From NCBI RefSeq assembly GCF_000504245.1, contig NZ_KI632509.1:4491502-4555501 (forward strand): DNA of 64,000 bases, given 5' to 3'. Made by a program: the position numbers and the translations under genes. The notes under the pieces are model-generated. The model did not search any database, was not told the origin of the DNA, and saw only the letters and a program-made list of their open reading frames with translations. Source of the stretch: Haloechinothrix halophila YIM 93223. GTDB lineage: Bacteria > Actinomycetota > Actinomycetes > Mycobacteriales > Pseudonocardiaceae. Within the stretch, counting starts at the first letter, position 1; each line of letters begins with the position of its first letter. Positions 19,046 through 27,108 of the stretch are shown piece after piece.

Positions 19046-19930
19046 TCACAACAGCAGCACCGTCGGCACCACGACCAGCGCCACGGCCGCGAGCCGCACG
19101 GCGAACCGGGCCGCGCGCGGCAGGGGTCGCGGTGGGGACTCGATTCGCGTCAACCGCTCCCCCATCGACGCCGAGAATCGCGTCAGCGCGGCGGACTCCG
19201 CACCGCCAGCGACCGATCGCAGCGCCCCCGCCAGCTCAGCAGGGCCGGCCTCGGCCGCCGCGACGTCGTCGGCGCGCATCTCGATCAATCGCGCGACCGC
19301 TCGCTGCGCGGCGACCATTCCCGGCACGCGACGTGCGGTCGCGCCCCAGGCGACGAACGGCAACACCACGAGGTCGTGCCGTTCGCGCAGGTGCGCGCGT
19401 TCGTGCGCGAGCACGGCGTCCAATTCGGACTGCGCGAGCGTCGTCACCGCACCGGCGCTGACGACGAGGCGGGACCGGGGTCCTGGCAGGCAGTACGCCA
19501 CCGGGACCGGGTGGTCCAGCACGTGTGCCCCGGACGCCGATGGCCATGGCGTCGCGAGAACGTCCAGCAGGTCGCGGTGTTTGCGCCGCGCCCGCAACGT
19601 GCGGGTGGAAATCAGCCCAAGCACGCCAAGCAACCACGCGGCGACCACTAACGTGACCGCGAGGACGACATCGTGCAGCGGGCCGAGGTCGTGGAACTGC
19701 CCGGCCAGGATCGCGCGTCCTGCGGCCAGCAGGCCGTCGCCGAGCGGCGCGATGCCGAACGTGACACCCGCACCGAGCAGCGACAACCCGCCCGCCAAAC
19801 CGATCGCCTGCCACAGCATCAACGCGCCGACCGGGTCACGCTCGGTCCACGCCGCGGCGGCGAGCCAGCGGCTGACTGGCTCGGCCAGGGCGATCCCGAG
19901 CGCGAGCAGGATCGGCCAGGCAGTGCTCAT
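19046..19930 (-). CDS. M56 (BlaR1/MecR1-type) membrane metallopeptidase
   Basis: 294 residues. Several N-terminal membrane helices precede the zinc-binding motif H176-E-R-A-H180 in DAVLAHERAHLRERHD, with a further conserved Glu in RLIEMRADDVAA. The C-terminus holds a last membrane helix. It lacks the penicillin-sensing domain of BlaR1, so the signal sensed is not beta-lactam binding by that route. It begins 17 bp after the BlaI-type repressor on the same strand. By family precedent it cleaves, or causes cleavage of, the repressor. Confidence 0.88.
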   Translation of the reverse strand: MSTAWPILLALGIALAEPVSRWLAAAAWTERDPVGALMLWQAIGLAGGLSLLGAGVTFGIAPLGDGLLAAGRAILAGQFHDLGPLHDVVLAVTLVVAAWLLGVLGLISTRTLRARRKHRDLLDVLATPWPSASGAHVLDHPVPVAYCLPGPRSRLVVSAGAVTTLAQSELDAVLAHERAHLRERHDLVVLPFVAWGATARRVPGMVAAQRAVARLIEMRADDVAAAEAGPAELAGALRSVAGGAESAALTRFSASMGERLTRIESPPRPLPRAARFAVRLAAVALVVVPTVLLL

Positions 19931-19947
19931 GGTGAACTCATGCCGGC

Positions 19948-20289
19948 TCAGTCCAGCAGGTCGCGCAGCGTCGAGCGGTCGTCGGGCGGCACCGAACCGA
20001 GGAAGCTCGCCAGCGCGGCACCGCGGTCAGGCGCGGCATCCAGAACGTCGCGCATCAGCTCGGCGATGTGATCCTCGCGGCTGGCGGTCGGCCGGTAGCG
20101 GTGCGCGCGACCGTCCTTCGCACGAGCGAGCAGCCCCTTGCGCTCAAGACGTCCCAGCACGGTCAACACCGTGGTCGTGGCCAGGTCCCGCTCGGCGAGC
20201 GCGTCCTGCACCTCACGGGCGGTCATCGGCTCGGGCGCGGCCCACAGCGCGTCCATGATCGCGCGTTCTAGATCTCCCAATGGCGGCAC
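19948..20289 (-). CDS. blaI: BlaI/MecI/CopY-family repressor
   Basis: 113 residues with the family winged helix: LGDLERAIMDALWAAPEPMTAREVQDAL, then the recognition region TTTVLTVLGRLERKGLLAR, and a C-terminal dimerisation helix pair. The GTG start at 20289 lies 7 bases after a TAGAAT -10 element, implying a leaderless transcript. That promoter overlaps two inverted repeats which also sit at the cydA promoter on the other strand. The repressor therefore probably controls both itself and the bd oxidase. Confidence 0.92.
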   Translation of the reverse strand: MPPLGDLERAIMDALWAAPEPMTAREVQDALAERDLATTTVLTVLGRLERKGLLARAKDGRAHRYRPTASREDHIAELMRDVLDAAPDRGAALASFLGSVPPDDRSTLRDLLD

Positions 20290-20297
20290 GCAAGTTA

Positions 20298-20332
20298 TTC
20301 TACATCACGTAGAAGTTCTACAGCGTGTAGAA
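20298..20332. promoter_or_regulatory. Two BlaI-type operators between blaI and cydA
   Basis: TTCTACATCACGTAGAA (20298-20314) and TTCTACAGCGTGTAGAA (20316-20332) are adjacent inverted repeats with TTCTAC/GTAGAA arms, resembling BlaI operators (TACTACATATGTAGTA-type). Together they fill most of the 56-bp gap between the divergent blaI and cydA starts and overlap the blaI -10 element. Binding there would shut off both transcripts. Confidence 0.8.
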
Positions 20333-20345
20333 GTATGGTGACGTC

Positions 20346-21689
20346 ATGCTGGATGATCTGACCGCCGCCAGGGAGCAGATGGCGTTCTCGCTCGGGTTCC
20401 ACATCATCTTCGCGGTACTCGGCGTGGGGATGCCGTGGCTGATGCTGTGGGCGGAGTGGCGCGGCTTCCGCACCGGCGACGGCCGCTGGACGGCGCTGGC
20501 GCGACGCTGGTCGAAGGCGGTCGCGGTGTTGTTCGCGGTTGGCGCGGTCTCCGGCACGGTGCTGTCGGTCGAGTTCGGACTGCTGTGGCCGGAGTTCATG
20601 GCGCGATTCGGCTCGGCGTTCGGGATCTCGTTCACGCTGGAGTCGTTCGCGTTCTTCCTGGAAGCGATCTTCCTCGCGCTCTACCTGTACGGCTGGGACC
20701 GGCTCAGTCCCCGCGCGCACCTGCTGTGCGGCATCCCGGTAGCGGTGTCCGGGGTTGCCTCGGCGTTGTTCGTGACCACGGCGAACGCCTGGATGAACGG
20801 CCCCGTCGGGCTCGTCGAGGGTCCGGACGGCGAACTGGTGTCGACCGAACCGCTCGGCCCGTTCCTCGCGCCGACGACGGGGCCGCAGGTGGTGCACATG
20901 GTGCTCGCGGCGTTCCTGTGCACCGGGCTGGCGGTGGCGGCGGTATACGCGGTGGCGATGCTGCGCGACCCGGCCAAGCGGGACGGCTACCACCGACGCG
21001 GGTTCGCCGCCGGGGCTGTCATGGGACTCGGCCTCGCGGTACCGCAGGCCCTGGTCGGCGACTGGGCGTCGCGGGTCGTGGCCGAGTACCAGCCCGCGAA
21101 GTTCGCCGCGATGGAGGGACTGGAGCACACCACGGACGGCGCGCCGTTCTCCATCGGACCATGGGAGATTCCGAACCTGCTGTCACTGCTGCTGACGTTC
21201 GACCCGAATGCCCGCATCACCGGGCTGGACGTCGTGCCGCCCGCCGACCGGCCGCCGGTGGCGATCACCCATCTGGCCTTTCAGGTGATGATCGGCATCG
21301 GCGTCGCGCTGATCGCCCTCGGCGCGTACGCGGCATGGGCGTGGTACCGCGACCACCGGCGTGGCGCGCACGTCACCGACCGGCGCGGGCTGCTCATCGC
21401 CATGGCGGCCGCCGGCCCGGCACCGTTCGTGGCGCTGTTGGCGGGCTGGATCGTCACCGAGGTCGGCAGGCAGCCGTGGATCGTCTACCAGGTCATGCGC
21501 ACACCCGAGGCGCTGACCAGCCAGACCGGCCTCGAGACGTACTTCTACGTGACCATCGTCGTCTACCTCGCGCTGTCCGTGGCGCTGGTGGCGATCCTGC
21601 GCCGCATCGCGGCGGGACCGCATCCAGCACCGGACCGCACGCCAGAAACGCGCGACCGGCACCGCGCCTTCAGCGACCAGTGGCACTGA
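20346..21689 (+). CDS. cydA: Cytochrome bd-type quinol oxidase subunit I
   Basis: 447 residues with about nine membrane helices. Heme-ligand positions are present: His in GFHIIFAVLG near the N-terminus, His in QVVHMVLAAFL, and Met in LAFQVMIGIG. The GRQPW motif of the family (EVGRQPWIVYQVM) is also present. The quinol-binding loop is short, as in cyanide-insensitive and other short-Q-loop oxidases. The enzyme reduces oxygen to water using quinol at high oxygen affinity. It is followed by cydB; cydDC assembly genes are not in this window. Repressor operators lie directly upstream. Confidence 0.95.
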   Translation: MLDDLTAAREQMAFSLGFHIIFAVLGVGMPWLMLWAEWRGFRTGDGRWTALARRWSKAVAVLFAVGAVSGTVLSVEFGLLWPEFMARFGSAFGISFTLESFAFFLEAIFLALYLYGWDRLSPRAHLLCGIPVAVSGVASALFVTTANAWMNGPVGLVEGPDGELVSTEPLGPFLAPTTGPQVVHMVLAAFLCTGLAVAAVYAVAMLRDPAKRDGYHRRGFAAGAVMGLGLAVPQALVGDWASRVVAEYQPAKFAAMEGLEHTTDGAPFSIGPWEIPNLLSLLLTFDPNARITGLDVVPPADRPPVAITHLAFQVMIGIGVALIALGAYAAWAWYRDHRRGAHVTDRRGLLIAMAAAGPAPFVALLAGWIVTEVGRQPWIVYQVMRTPEALTSQTGLETYFYVTIVVYLALSVALVAILRRIAAGPHPAPDRTPETRDRHRAFSDQWH

Positions 21690-21737
21690 GCGCGGAGCAA
21701 GCCCGTCGGCGTGTGAGACATAGCTAAGGAGCGCGGC

Positions 21738-22733
21738 ATGACCACATCGGACATCTTGGCGCTGCTGGTGCTGGCCGGACTGACCGCCTATACCGTGCTC
21801 GGCGGGGCGGACTTCGGCGCGGGCCTGTGGGACCTCAGCCGCGACCGGCGGCAACGCGACCTCGTCGTGCGTGCGATGGGGCCGGTCTGGGAGGCCAACC
21901 ACGTGTGGCTGATCTTCGTGCTGATCGCGCTGTTCTCCGGGTTCCCAGGCGGATTCGCGACACTGTCCCGCTCGCTGACCGGGCCACTGTCGATCGCGCT
22001 GCTCGGTATCGTGCTGCGCGGCGCGGCGTTCGCGTTCCGGCAGTACGGCGCGCCGCACGGCGGACCGCCGGTGCGCGGAACCGCGCTGTGGGGCCGGGTG
22101 TTCGCGGTGTCGTCGTTGATCACACCGTTCGCGTTCGGCGCGGCGGCGGGCGGGATCACCACCGGCGCGTTGCGCGCGGACGGCTCGGCGGGGTTTCTCG
22201 CGCCGTTCCTGGCGCCGTTGCCGTTGATCGCCGGACTGCTCGCCGTCGCAGCATGCGGGTTCATCGCGGCCGTGTACCTCACCACCGACGCCGATCGGGC
22301 GGGCGAGCCGGACCTGGTGGCGAAGCTACGCACGCGCGCGCTGGCGAGCGGGCTGGCCGCTGGAGCGCTGGCGTTGCTGGCACTTCCCTTGCTGCCAAAG
22401 GGGTTCCTCGACCGACTGCCATGGCTTGCCGTCGCGGTGAGTGTCCTCAGCGGTGCGCTCGCACTGGAGCTGATGCGGCGTGGCCAGTTCCTGCTGGCGC
22501 GGGTAGCGGCCGCGGGCGCACCGGCCGGACTGCTGACCGGCTGGGCGCTGGCGTTGTACCCGTGGGTACTTCCCGGCGAGGCGGCGCTGTCCCCCGCGCC
22601 ATCGGCCACCGCCGGACTGATCGCGGGCGTGCTGATCGTCGGACTGCTGGTGGTGATCCCGAGCTACGTGTTCATGATCCGGGTGCTGCGAGCACCGGTA
22701 GATCGTACGGATGCCGTTACGGGCGTCGGCTGA
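21738..22733 (+). CDS. cydB: Cytochrome bd-type quinol oxidase subunit II
   Basis: 331 residues of hydrophobic helices with the family signatures TVLGGADFGAGLWDL near the N-terminus, GPVWEANHVWLIFVL and a later LRGAAFAFR. It pairs with CydA in the membrane oxidase. TAAGGAGC 8 bases before the ATG is a strong ribosome-binding site. The 48-bp gap after cydA and absence of a hairpin support one operon. The stop is 2 bp from the convergent P450 stop. Confidence 0.95.
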   Translation: MTTSDILALLVLAGLTAYTVLGGADFGAGLWDLSRDRRQRDLVVRAMGPVWEANHVWLIFVLIALFSGFPGGFATLSRSLTGPLSIALLGIVLRGAAFAFRQYGAPHGGPPVRGTALWGRVFAVSSLITPFAFGAAAGGITTGALRADGSAGFLAPFLAPLPLIAGLLAVAACGFIAAVYLTTDADRAGEPDLVAKLRTRALASGLAAGALALLALPLLPKGFLDRLPWLAVAVSVLSGALALELMRRGQFLLARVAAAGAPAGLLTGWALALYPWVLPGEAALSPAPSATAGLIAGVLIVGLLVVIPSYVFMIRVLRAPVDRTDAVTGVG

Positions 22734-22735
22734 TA

Positions 22736-23911
22736 TCAGTGGAACGTGACCGGCAGTTCGGTGAGGCCGCGGTTGCGGAACGACGGCTGCCAGCGCAGAT
22801 CCTCGGCGGCGACCGCGAGGGTGCAGCCGCGCCGCAGCAGCGCGGATACCGTCACCGAGGTCTCCAATTGGCTGAGCCGCGACCCGAAGCTGCGGTGGAT
22901 GCCGTGCCCGTAACTGAGATGCGGGTTCGGGGCCCTGCGCAGCCGCAGCTCATCGGGGTCGGCGAAGACATCTCCGTCGTGGTTGGCTGAGGCGATCCCC
23001 AGCAGGACGGTCTCCCCCGCTGAGATCGTCACGCCAGCGATGTCGACGTCGGTGAGCGGAAACCGGCGGATAGCGAACTGCAATGGCTGGTCGTAGCGAG
23101 TGAGTTCCTCGATGGCGCTGGGTAGCAGGGTCTCGTCGGCCCGAAGCTCGGCATACTGTTCGGGGTGGGTCAGCAACGCTCGCATGCCGTTGCCGATCAG
23201 GTTGACCACGTTCTCGTAGCCGGCCCACAGGCCAAGGAACACCAGCGATACCAGCTCGTCCTCGCTGAGCCGGTCACCGGCGTCGCGGACCGCGATCAGC
23301 TCCGAAAGCAAGTCGTCTGCCGGTTCGGCGCGCTTACGAGCCACCAGGTCGAGCAGATAGCGATGCATGTCTCCGACGGCGTCGCGCGCGGCCGTCGGAG
23401 CCTGACCTGGGCTCGGGGCGAGCAACGTGGTCGTCCACGTGCGGAACCGCGAGCGCTCGGCGGGCGGAACGCCGAACAAGTCACCGATGACCCGCACCGG
23501 AAGCGGCGCGGCGACGGTGGCGATCAGATCGACGGTCTCGCCGGGCGCGACGGCGTCCAGCAGCTCAGCGGCCGCCGCTTCAACCCGCGGGGCTAGCGCG
23601 GCCACCCGCTTCGGTGTGAAGGCACTGGCGATGAGCGAGCGCAGCCGGGTGTGATCCGGCGGATCCATGTTGAGCAGGTTCTCATCGAGTGCGGGCGGTA
23701 GCGAGTAGCCCTGGTAACCCCCGCGCGCGTTCTTCCGGTTCAGGGAGAGCCGCTCGTCTGCCAGTCCGGCACGGACGTCGTCGTAGCGGGTGATCAGCCA
23801 TGCCTTCGACCCATCCGGCAGCGACACGTGGTGTGCCCCGCCCTCGGCACGCAACCGCGCGTACGTGGGATACGGATCGGCATGGAACGCCGAGTCGAAC
23901 AGCTCGCTCAT
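22736..23911 (-). CDS. Cytochrome P450-fold protein lacking the heme-ligand cysteine
   Basis: 391 residues, full P450 length. The ExxR motif is intact (E269-L-T-R272). The heme-binding loop reads [17 protein letters not shown], so the invariant cysteine ligand is Ser341 (codon AGC at 22891-22889, one base from TGC). The I-helix reads [14 protein letters not shown], with Asn234 at the usual oxygen-activating Thr. The Asn change alone is known in active enzymes such as P450cin. Cys loss removes normal thiolate chemistry. The rest of the protein looks well conserved, so it is not an obvious pseudogene. The ATG overlaps the membrane-protein stop by 4 bp and has GGAG upstream. It is the last gene of a regulator-protease-membrane operon, which suggests a sensory, ligand-binding or non-canonical catalytic role. 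Confidence 0.9.
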   Translation of the reverse strand: MSELFDSAFHADPYPTYARLRAEGGAHHVSLPDGSKAWLITRYDDVRAGLADERLSLNRKNARGGYQGYSLPPALDENLLNMDPPDHTRLRSLIASAFTPKRVAALAPRVEAAAAELLDAVAPGETVDLIATVAAPLPVRVIGDLFGVPPAERSRFRTWTTTLLAPSPGQAPTAARDAVGDMHRYLLDLVARKRAEPADDLLSELIAVRDAGDRLSEDELVSLVFLGLWAGYENVVNLIGNGMRALLTHPEQYAELRADETLLPSAIEELTRYDQPLQFAIRRFPLTDVDIAGVTISAGETVLLGIASANHDGDVFADPDELRLRRAPNPHLSYGHGIHRSFGSRLSQLETSVTVSALLRRGCTLAVAAEDLRWQPSFRNRGLTELPVTFH

Positions 23912-25056
23912 GATGTCTCCAGGGTTGCGAAGGCTCGGGCCACGCGCACCAGCCACGCGGTCTCCTCGCGGGATCCGTCGTTCGCGGGGTCCGGTACGGC
24001 GACGGTTGGTGATGGCGATGCCGGTACCGTCGCCTTCGCCCGTGCGGCGAGCGCCGTGGCGATGGTGACGGCTTCGGCGTGGGCGCGCCTGGCGTCGTCG
24101 GCTCCGGCATCACCGGCGTCAGCGACGTCCGCGCTGTGGTACGGCCGCAACCAGCGAATCCCGTCCCTGATCTCGATTACTCTCCGGTGCAGCCGGAAGT
24201 CGAGGTCACGGACCGCGCGCCGCCCCGCGTTCGGCTCGAGCGCCAGGTCAGGGTTGGCGCTGAGCAAGGCTCGCCACAACGGGTAGAGGTCCCGGTAGGC
24301 ACGGTAGCGCCGCAGCCGCTCGCGGACGGCCCTGACCTGTGGCGCCCAGCCGGGCACGCTCCAGCCGACCAGCGCGAGGATGCCACCGACGCCCGCGCCG
24401 AGCCGGGCAAGGAACTCCCACCGCTGCGGATCGAGGTCAACCAGCTTGGCGACGACATCCGCGTACCGCACCGCGCAGTAGACGAGACCGCCGACAGCGC
24501 CTGTCGCGGCCAGCCGCAGACCGCGCCGCAACCATCTGCCGTCGACCACTCGGGCGTACTGGAAGCACCGCACAGCGATGAAGTACTCGGCTACGGCGAA
24601 CGCGGTGACATACAACATCAGGTAGACGGAGTACAGACCCTCGCCCGCGAACCGCATCGCTGCCGTTGTGGTGTCTTCCTCGGTCAGGTCAGCCAGTGTG
24701 AACAGCACGACCATAGCGACAAGCACCCCGCCGAACGCGATCACCTGCCCGCGCACCCGCCGCGTGGCCCGCTCAGGTACGTCCTCCCAGAAGGTCAGCG
24801 CCGCGAGCTGGCTGGCGGCCACGCCGATAACGCATCCCTGGGACAGCACCAGCGCCAGGTTCGGCACACCGCTCGCGCTGCCGATCATCGCCCACACCCT
24901 CGGATCGCTGATGGTGAAGGTCAGCCCCATGAACAAGTAGAAGCACCCGACCGCGGCGGCCGCATGCCCACGGTCGCGACCGAGCAAGGCAGGGATCTTG
25001 AACAGCAGCCCAATCCATGCGACCGCGGCGCATAGCGGGTACAGGATGGCGTTCAT
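23908..25056 (-). CDS. MAB_1171c-type membrane protein (putative transporter/sensor)
   Basis: 382 residues. Seven or eight hydrophobic helices fill the first ~250 residues ([18 protein letters not shown] and [13 protein letters not shown], for example). A soluble C-terminal region of about 130 residues holds [17 protein letters not shown] and [19 protein letters not shown]. These two blocks are typical of the actinobacterial family annotated MAB_1171c/DUF6545, often found next to XRE and ImmA/IrrE genes. No transport motif was recognised, so the label is by family only. It overlaps both neighbours by 4 bp (ATGA), implying a fixed stoichiometric operon. Confidence 0.8.
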   Translation of the reverse strand: MNAILYPLCAAVAWIGLLFKIPALLGRDRGHAAAAVGCFYLFMGLTFTISDPRVWAMIGSASGVPNLALVLSQGCVIGVAASQLAALTFWEDVPERATRRVRGQVIAFGGVLVAMVVLFTLADLTEEDTTTAAMRFAGEGLYSVYLMLYVTAFAVAEYFIAVRCFQYARVVDGRWLRRGLRLAATGAVGGLVYCAVRYADVVAKLVDLDPQRWEFLARLGAGVGGILALVGWSVPGWAPQVRAVRERLRRYRAYRDLYPLWRALLSANPDLALEPNAGRRAVRDLDFRLHRRVIEIRDGIRWLRPYHSADVADAGDAGADDARRAHAEAVTIATALAARAKATVPASPSPTVAVPDPANDGSREETAWLVRVARAFATLETS

Positions 25057-25586
25057 CGCGATTCGGGATGGGACGAATGGTTGAGGGACCGGGCGATACG
25101 GCCGGCGACGTCACCACAAGACGTCGACGCTCCGGGGTTACGCAGCCGCTCCGCGAGCAGGAAAGCCATCACCTCGGCCTGCTGCTCCTGCTCGTCGCTG
25201 TAGGTGGTGCGGGCGACCATGTCGCGTACGAGTTGCGGGTCGATGTCGGGAAAGAACGCCGATGCGGTGTCTTCGTCGAGCTGACCGCTCCCACGGTGGC
25301 AGCAGATCATGTGTCCGATCTCGTGAAGAATGATGTGCTCCTGGTGCGCTCGAGTGGTGTCGGCGTCGTAGAAGATCCAATCGGCATCGGTCGCGGCGAC
25401 CCATACGCCGCATGGTTGCGAAGCCATCAGCGAGACTGGCACGACACGCAGCGGCCGTCCCCTCGCATCGGACAGGTACCGGATCAGTGCCGGCAGATCC
25501 TCGCAGTCAGGCAGTCGGAGTTCGGCGAGCAGCGCGGCGCACTCGCGCCGCACCCGGCGCAGTTCCGAGCGCCTGGACACCGCCAT
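25053..25586 (-). CDS. ImmA/IrrE-family metallopeptidase
   Basis: About 178 residues. The zinc-protease motif is H88-E-I-G-H92 in HQEHIILHEIGHMICCH, preceded by DADWIFYDADTT and followed by a conserved acidic/helical segment EQEQQAEVMAFLLAERL. ImmA and IrrE proteins cleave XRE-type repressors (ImmR, DdrO) in response to a signal. The XRE gene lies 4 bases upstream, giving an evident substrate. The ATG at 25586 is used; earlier in-frame starts would run deep into the XRE gene. Confidence 0.88.
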   Translation of the reverse strand: MAVSRRSELRRVRRECAALLAELRLPDCEDLPALIRYLSDARGRPLRVVPVSLMASQPCGVWVAATDADWIFYDADTTRAHQEHIILHEIGHMICCHRGSGQLDEDTASAFFPDIDPQLVRDMVARTTYSDEQEQQAEVMAFLLAERLRNPGASTSCGDVAGRIARSLNHSSHPESR

Positions 25587-25590
25587 CGCC

Positions 25591-26031
25591 TTAGGCCTCC
25601 GTCTCGTCATCAATCGGGGGCAAGCCCTGCTGGCGGCGGACCTGATCCAGCACGGCGGTGATGAACTCGATGTTGTCCTGCTGCAGCCCGACGGCGCGCT
25701 GTGCGATCCCGACCACGCCGTGCTTGCGCAAGGTGTCCAACTGCTCCAACTGCCGACGCACCCGCTCACCGTGACCATCGTCGTCATCGAAGAAGTAGCT
25801 GGTGCTCACGCCGAAGAACCGTGCGAGTGCGACAAGCAGATCCGTCGACGGGCTGGTGCGCTTGCCGGTGCGCAACATCGACAGGTATGCCCCGCTGACT
25901 CGCAGATCAGGATCGAGTTGCTTGATCCCCTCGGCGACCTTGGCGTTGGACCATTGCTTGCCTTGGGGACGGCTAACCCGGAACAACCGATCCAGACGGG
26001 CAGCAAGCCGTGCGCCATCGCCGTCCGACAT
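25591..26031 (-). CDS. XRE-family transcriptional regulator
   Basis: About 146 residues. A helix-turn-helix of the XRE class spans residues about 20-80 (WSNAKVAEGIKQLDPDLRVSGAYLSMLRTGKRTSPS), followed by LLVALARFFGVSTSYFF, which is typical of actinobacterial regulators of secreted-protein or membrane operons. The C-terminal half is helical and may be the cleavage-sensitive part. The ATG at 26031 follows a GGGGG-containing leader. It leads a four-gene operon, with an array of CAGTTA repeats upstream that it may bind. Confidence 0.87.
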   Translation of the reverse strand: MSDGDGARLAARLDRLFRVSRPQGKQWSNAKVAEGIKQLDPDLRVSGAYLSMLRTGKRTSPSTDLLVALARFFGVSTSYFFDDDDGHGERVRRQLEQLDTLRKHGVVGIAQRAVGLQQDNIEFITAVLDQVRRQQGLPPIDDETEA

Positions 26032-26088
26032 CGCAACCCCCACGATCTCCCTGCGTCGATAAGGCCGAATAAGTGTGGCACGGTAACC

Positions 26089-26165
26089 ATCAGTTGACAA
26101 AGCGTGGCAACACCCCGCTATTATCCGGACCCTGCGCTAACTGCCAGTTATGTCAGTTATTACTG
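26089..26165. promoter_or_regulatory. Divergent promoter with CAGTTA operator array
   Basis: TAACTGCCAGTTA (26138-26150) is a 13-bp palindrome. A further CAGTTA follows at 26154-26159 and TTACTG at 26160-26165, and CAGTTG is at 26090-26095. On the plus strand TTGACA (26094-26099) and TATTAT (about 26119-26124) form a promoter-like pair with a slightly long spacer. The same -35 region read in reverse (TTGTCA) could serve the XRE operon. The array is the probable operator of the XRE protein. Confidence 0.55.
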
Positions 26166-26175
26166 GGGGTGTGCC

Positions 26176-26424
26176 GTGAACTGGGTATCGCCAGGGATCA
26201 CGGGACCAGCCGCAGGCGGGGCTGTCGCACGATTCTCGGCGTGGGGTGCCGAAGACGTGCGGCGGCTCCGCAACACGGCCCGTAGCGACAGCTTTCGGTA
26301 CTCGATTCTCACGCCATACCCCGCAGCAACTCCTGGACCGGGGCGTCCGCGTGGATGGGTATGCCAAGCGCGCGAGCATTGCTCTCGATCAACGCGAGGA
26401 TCGAGTCGGCCAGCCTGCTGCTGA
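26176..26424 (+). CDS. Doubtful small ORF downstream of the plus-strand promoter
   Basis: A GTG at 26176 preceded by a GGGGGT site, and by the promoter-like TTGACA/TATTAT pair, opens an 82-codon frame beginning MNWVSPGITGPAAGG. The last third is antisense to the TetR gene. No family was recognised. It may be a short regulated peptide or only an untranslated transcript; evidence is limited to position and signals. The rest of the spacer 26032-26308 holds only the operator array described separately. Confidence 0.22.
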   Translation: MNWVSPGITGPAAGGAVARFSAWGAEDVRRLRNTARSDSFRYSILTPYPAATPGPGRPRGWVCQAREHCSRSTRGSSRPACC

Positions 26425-27007
26425 CCTCCGCCGGAGCCACGACGGAGGCCGGGTCGCTTCGCCAAGCATTGACCACCCCGTCCACCAGGCCGATCACCCC
26501 GAACGCCATCGGCCTCGCGAAGGACGTGTCCTTCCCGAAATGGGCGAGCGCTTCGGTGAACAGGGCCGCCAGCTGCGCCGCGATGGCATCGCGCGCTCCG
26601 CTGACCACCGACGATCCGGTGGCGCGTTCGTGGTGCCGCCCGGTGCCGAGAAAGTGATGCAACCGCGGATGCCGCTCGACCCAGCTGAGGTAGGTGCCCA
26701 CGGCGTGCCGGACGGCTTCGGCGACCGTGCCGCCCGGGTGCAGCGCTGGCTCCAGCTCCGCCAGCAACATCTCGAGGATGCGAGCCCTGATCTGCTCGTC
26801 GAGGTCCGTGCGCCCGTTGAAATGGCGGTACACCACCGGCCTCGGCAACCCCAGCCGGTCGGCGATCTGCTTCACCGTCACGCCGACGCCGTGCCGCTCG
26901 ATCGCCTCGATCGCCGCGTCGAGCACGTCCAGCCTGCGCCGCGCGTTGTGTTCATCCCACCGGCTACTTCTGCCGTCGGCGGCGTGGCGTTCGGTCACTC
27001 GTGACAC
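26309..27007 (-). CDS. TetR-family transcriptional regulator
   Basis: About 232 residues. The helix-turn-helix is RLDVLDAAIEAIERHGVGVTVKQIADRLGLPRPVVYRHFNGRTDL in the first 70 residues. A variable all-helical ligand domain follows and contains VERHPRLHHFLGTG and MAFGVIGLVDGVVNAWR. A GTG at 27007 is chosen because TATCGT 7 bases upstream gives a leaderless start; a GTG at 27031 is the alternative. It is divergent from the AurF-like oxygenase and is its likely regulator. Confidence 0.87.
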   Translation of the reverse strand: MSRVTERHAADGRSSRWDEHNARRRLDVLDAAIEAIERHGVGVTVKQIADRLGLPRPVVYRHFNGRTDLDEQIRARILEMLLAELEPALHPGGTVAEAVRHAVGTYLSWVERHPRLHHFLGTGRHHERATGSSVVSGARDAIAAQLAALFTEALAHFGKDTSFARPMAFGVIGLVDGVVNAWRSDPASVVAPAEVSSRLADSILALIESNARALGIPIHADAPVQELLRGMA

Positions 27008-27108
27008 GTCGAGAACGATACCGCCACCCACTTGCCTGATACACGATGTCTCACTTAATGTAGGTGTGACACGAAGTAATAGATACTTGCGAGCAAGGGA
27101 GCTCGGTC

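Noticed and set aside
26148-26155. TTATGTCA resembling half of the Deinococcus DdrO/IrrE radiation-response motif
   Set aside because: Only one half matches. The local sequence is better explained by the CAGTTA repeat array, and the host is unrelated.
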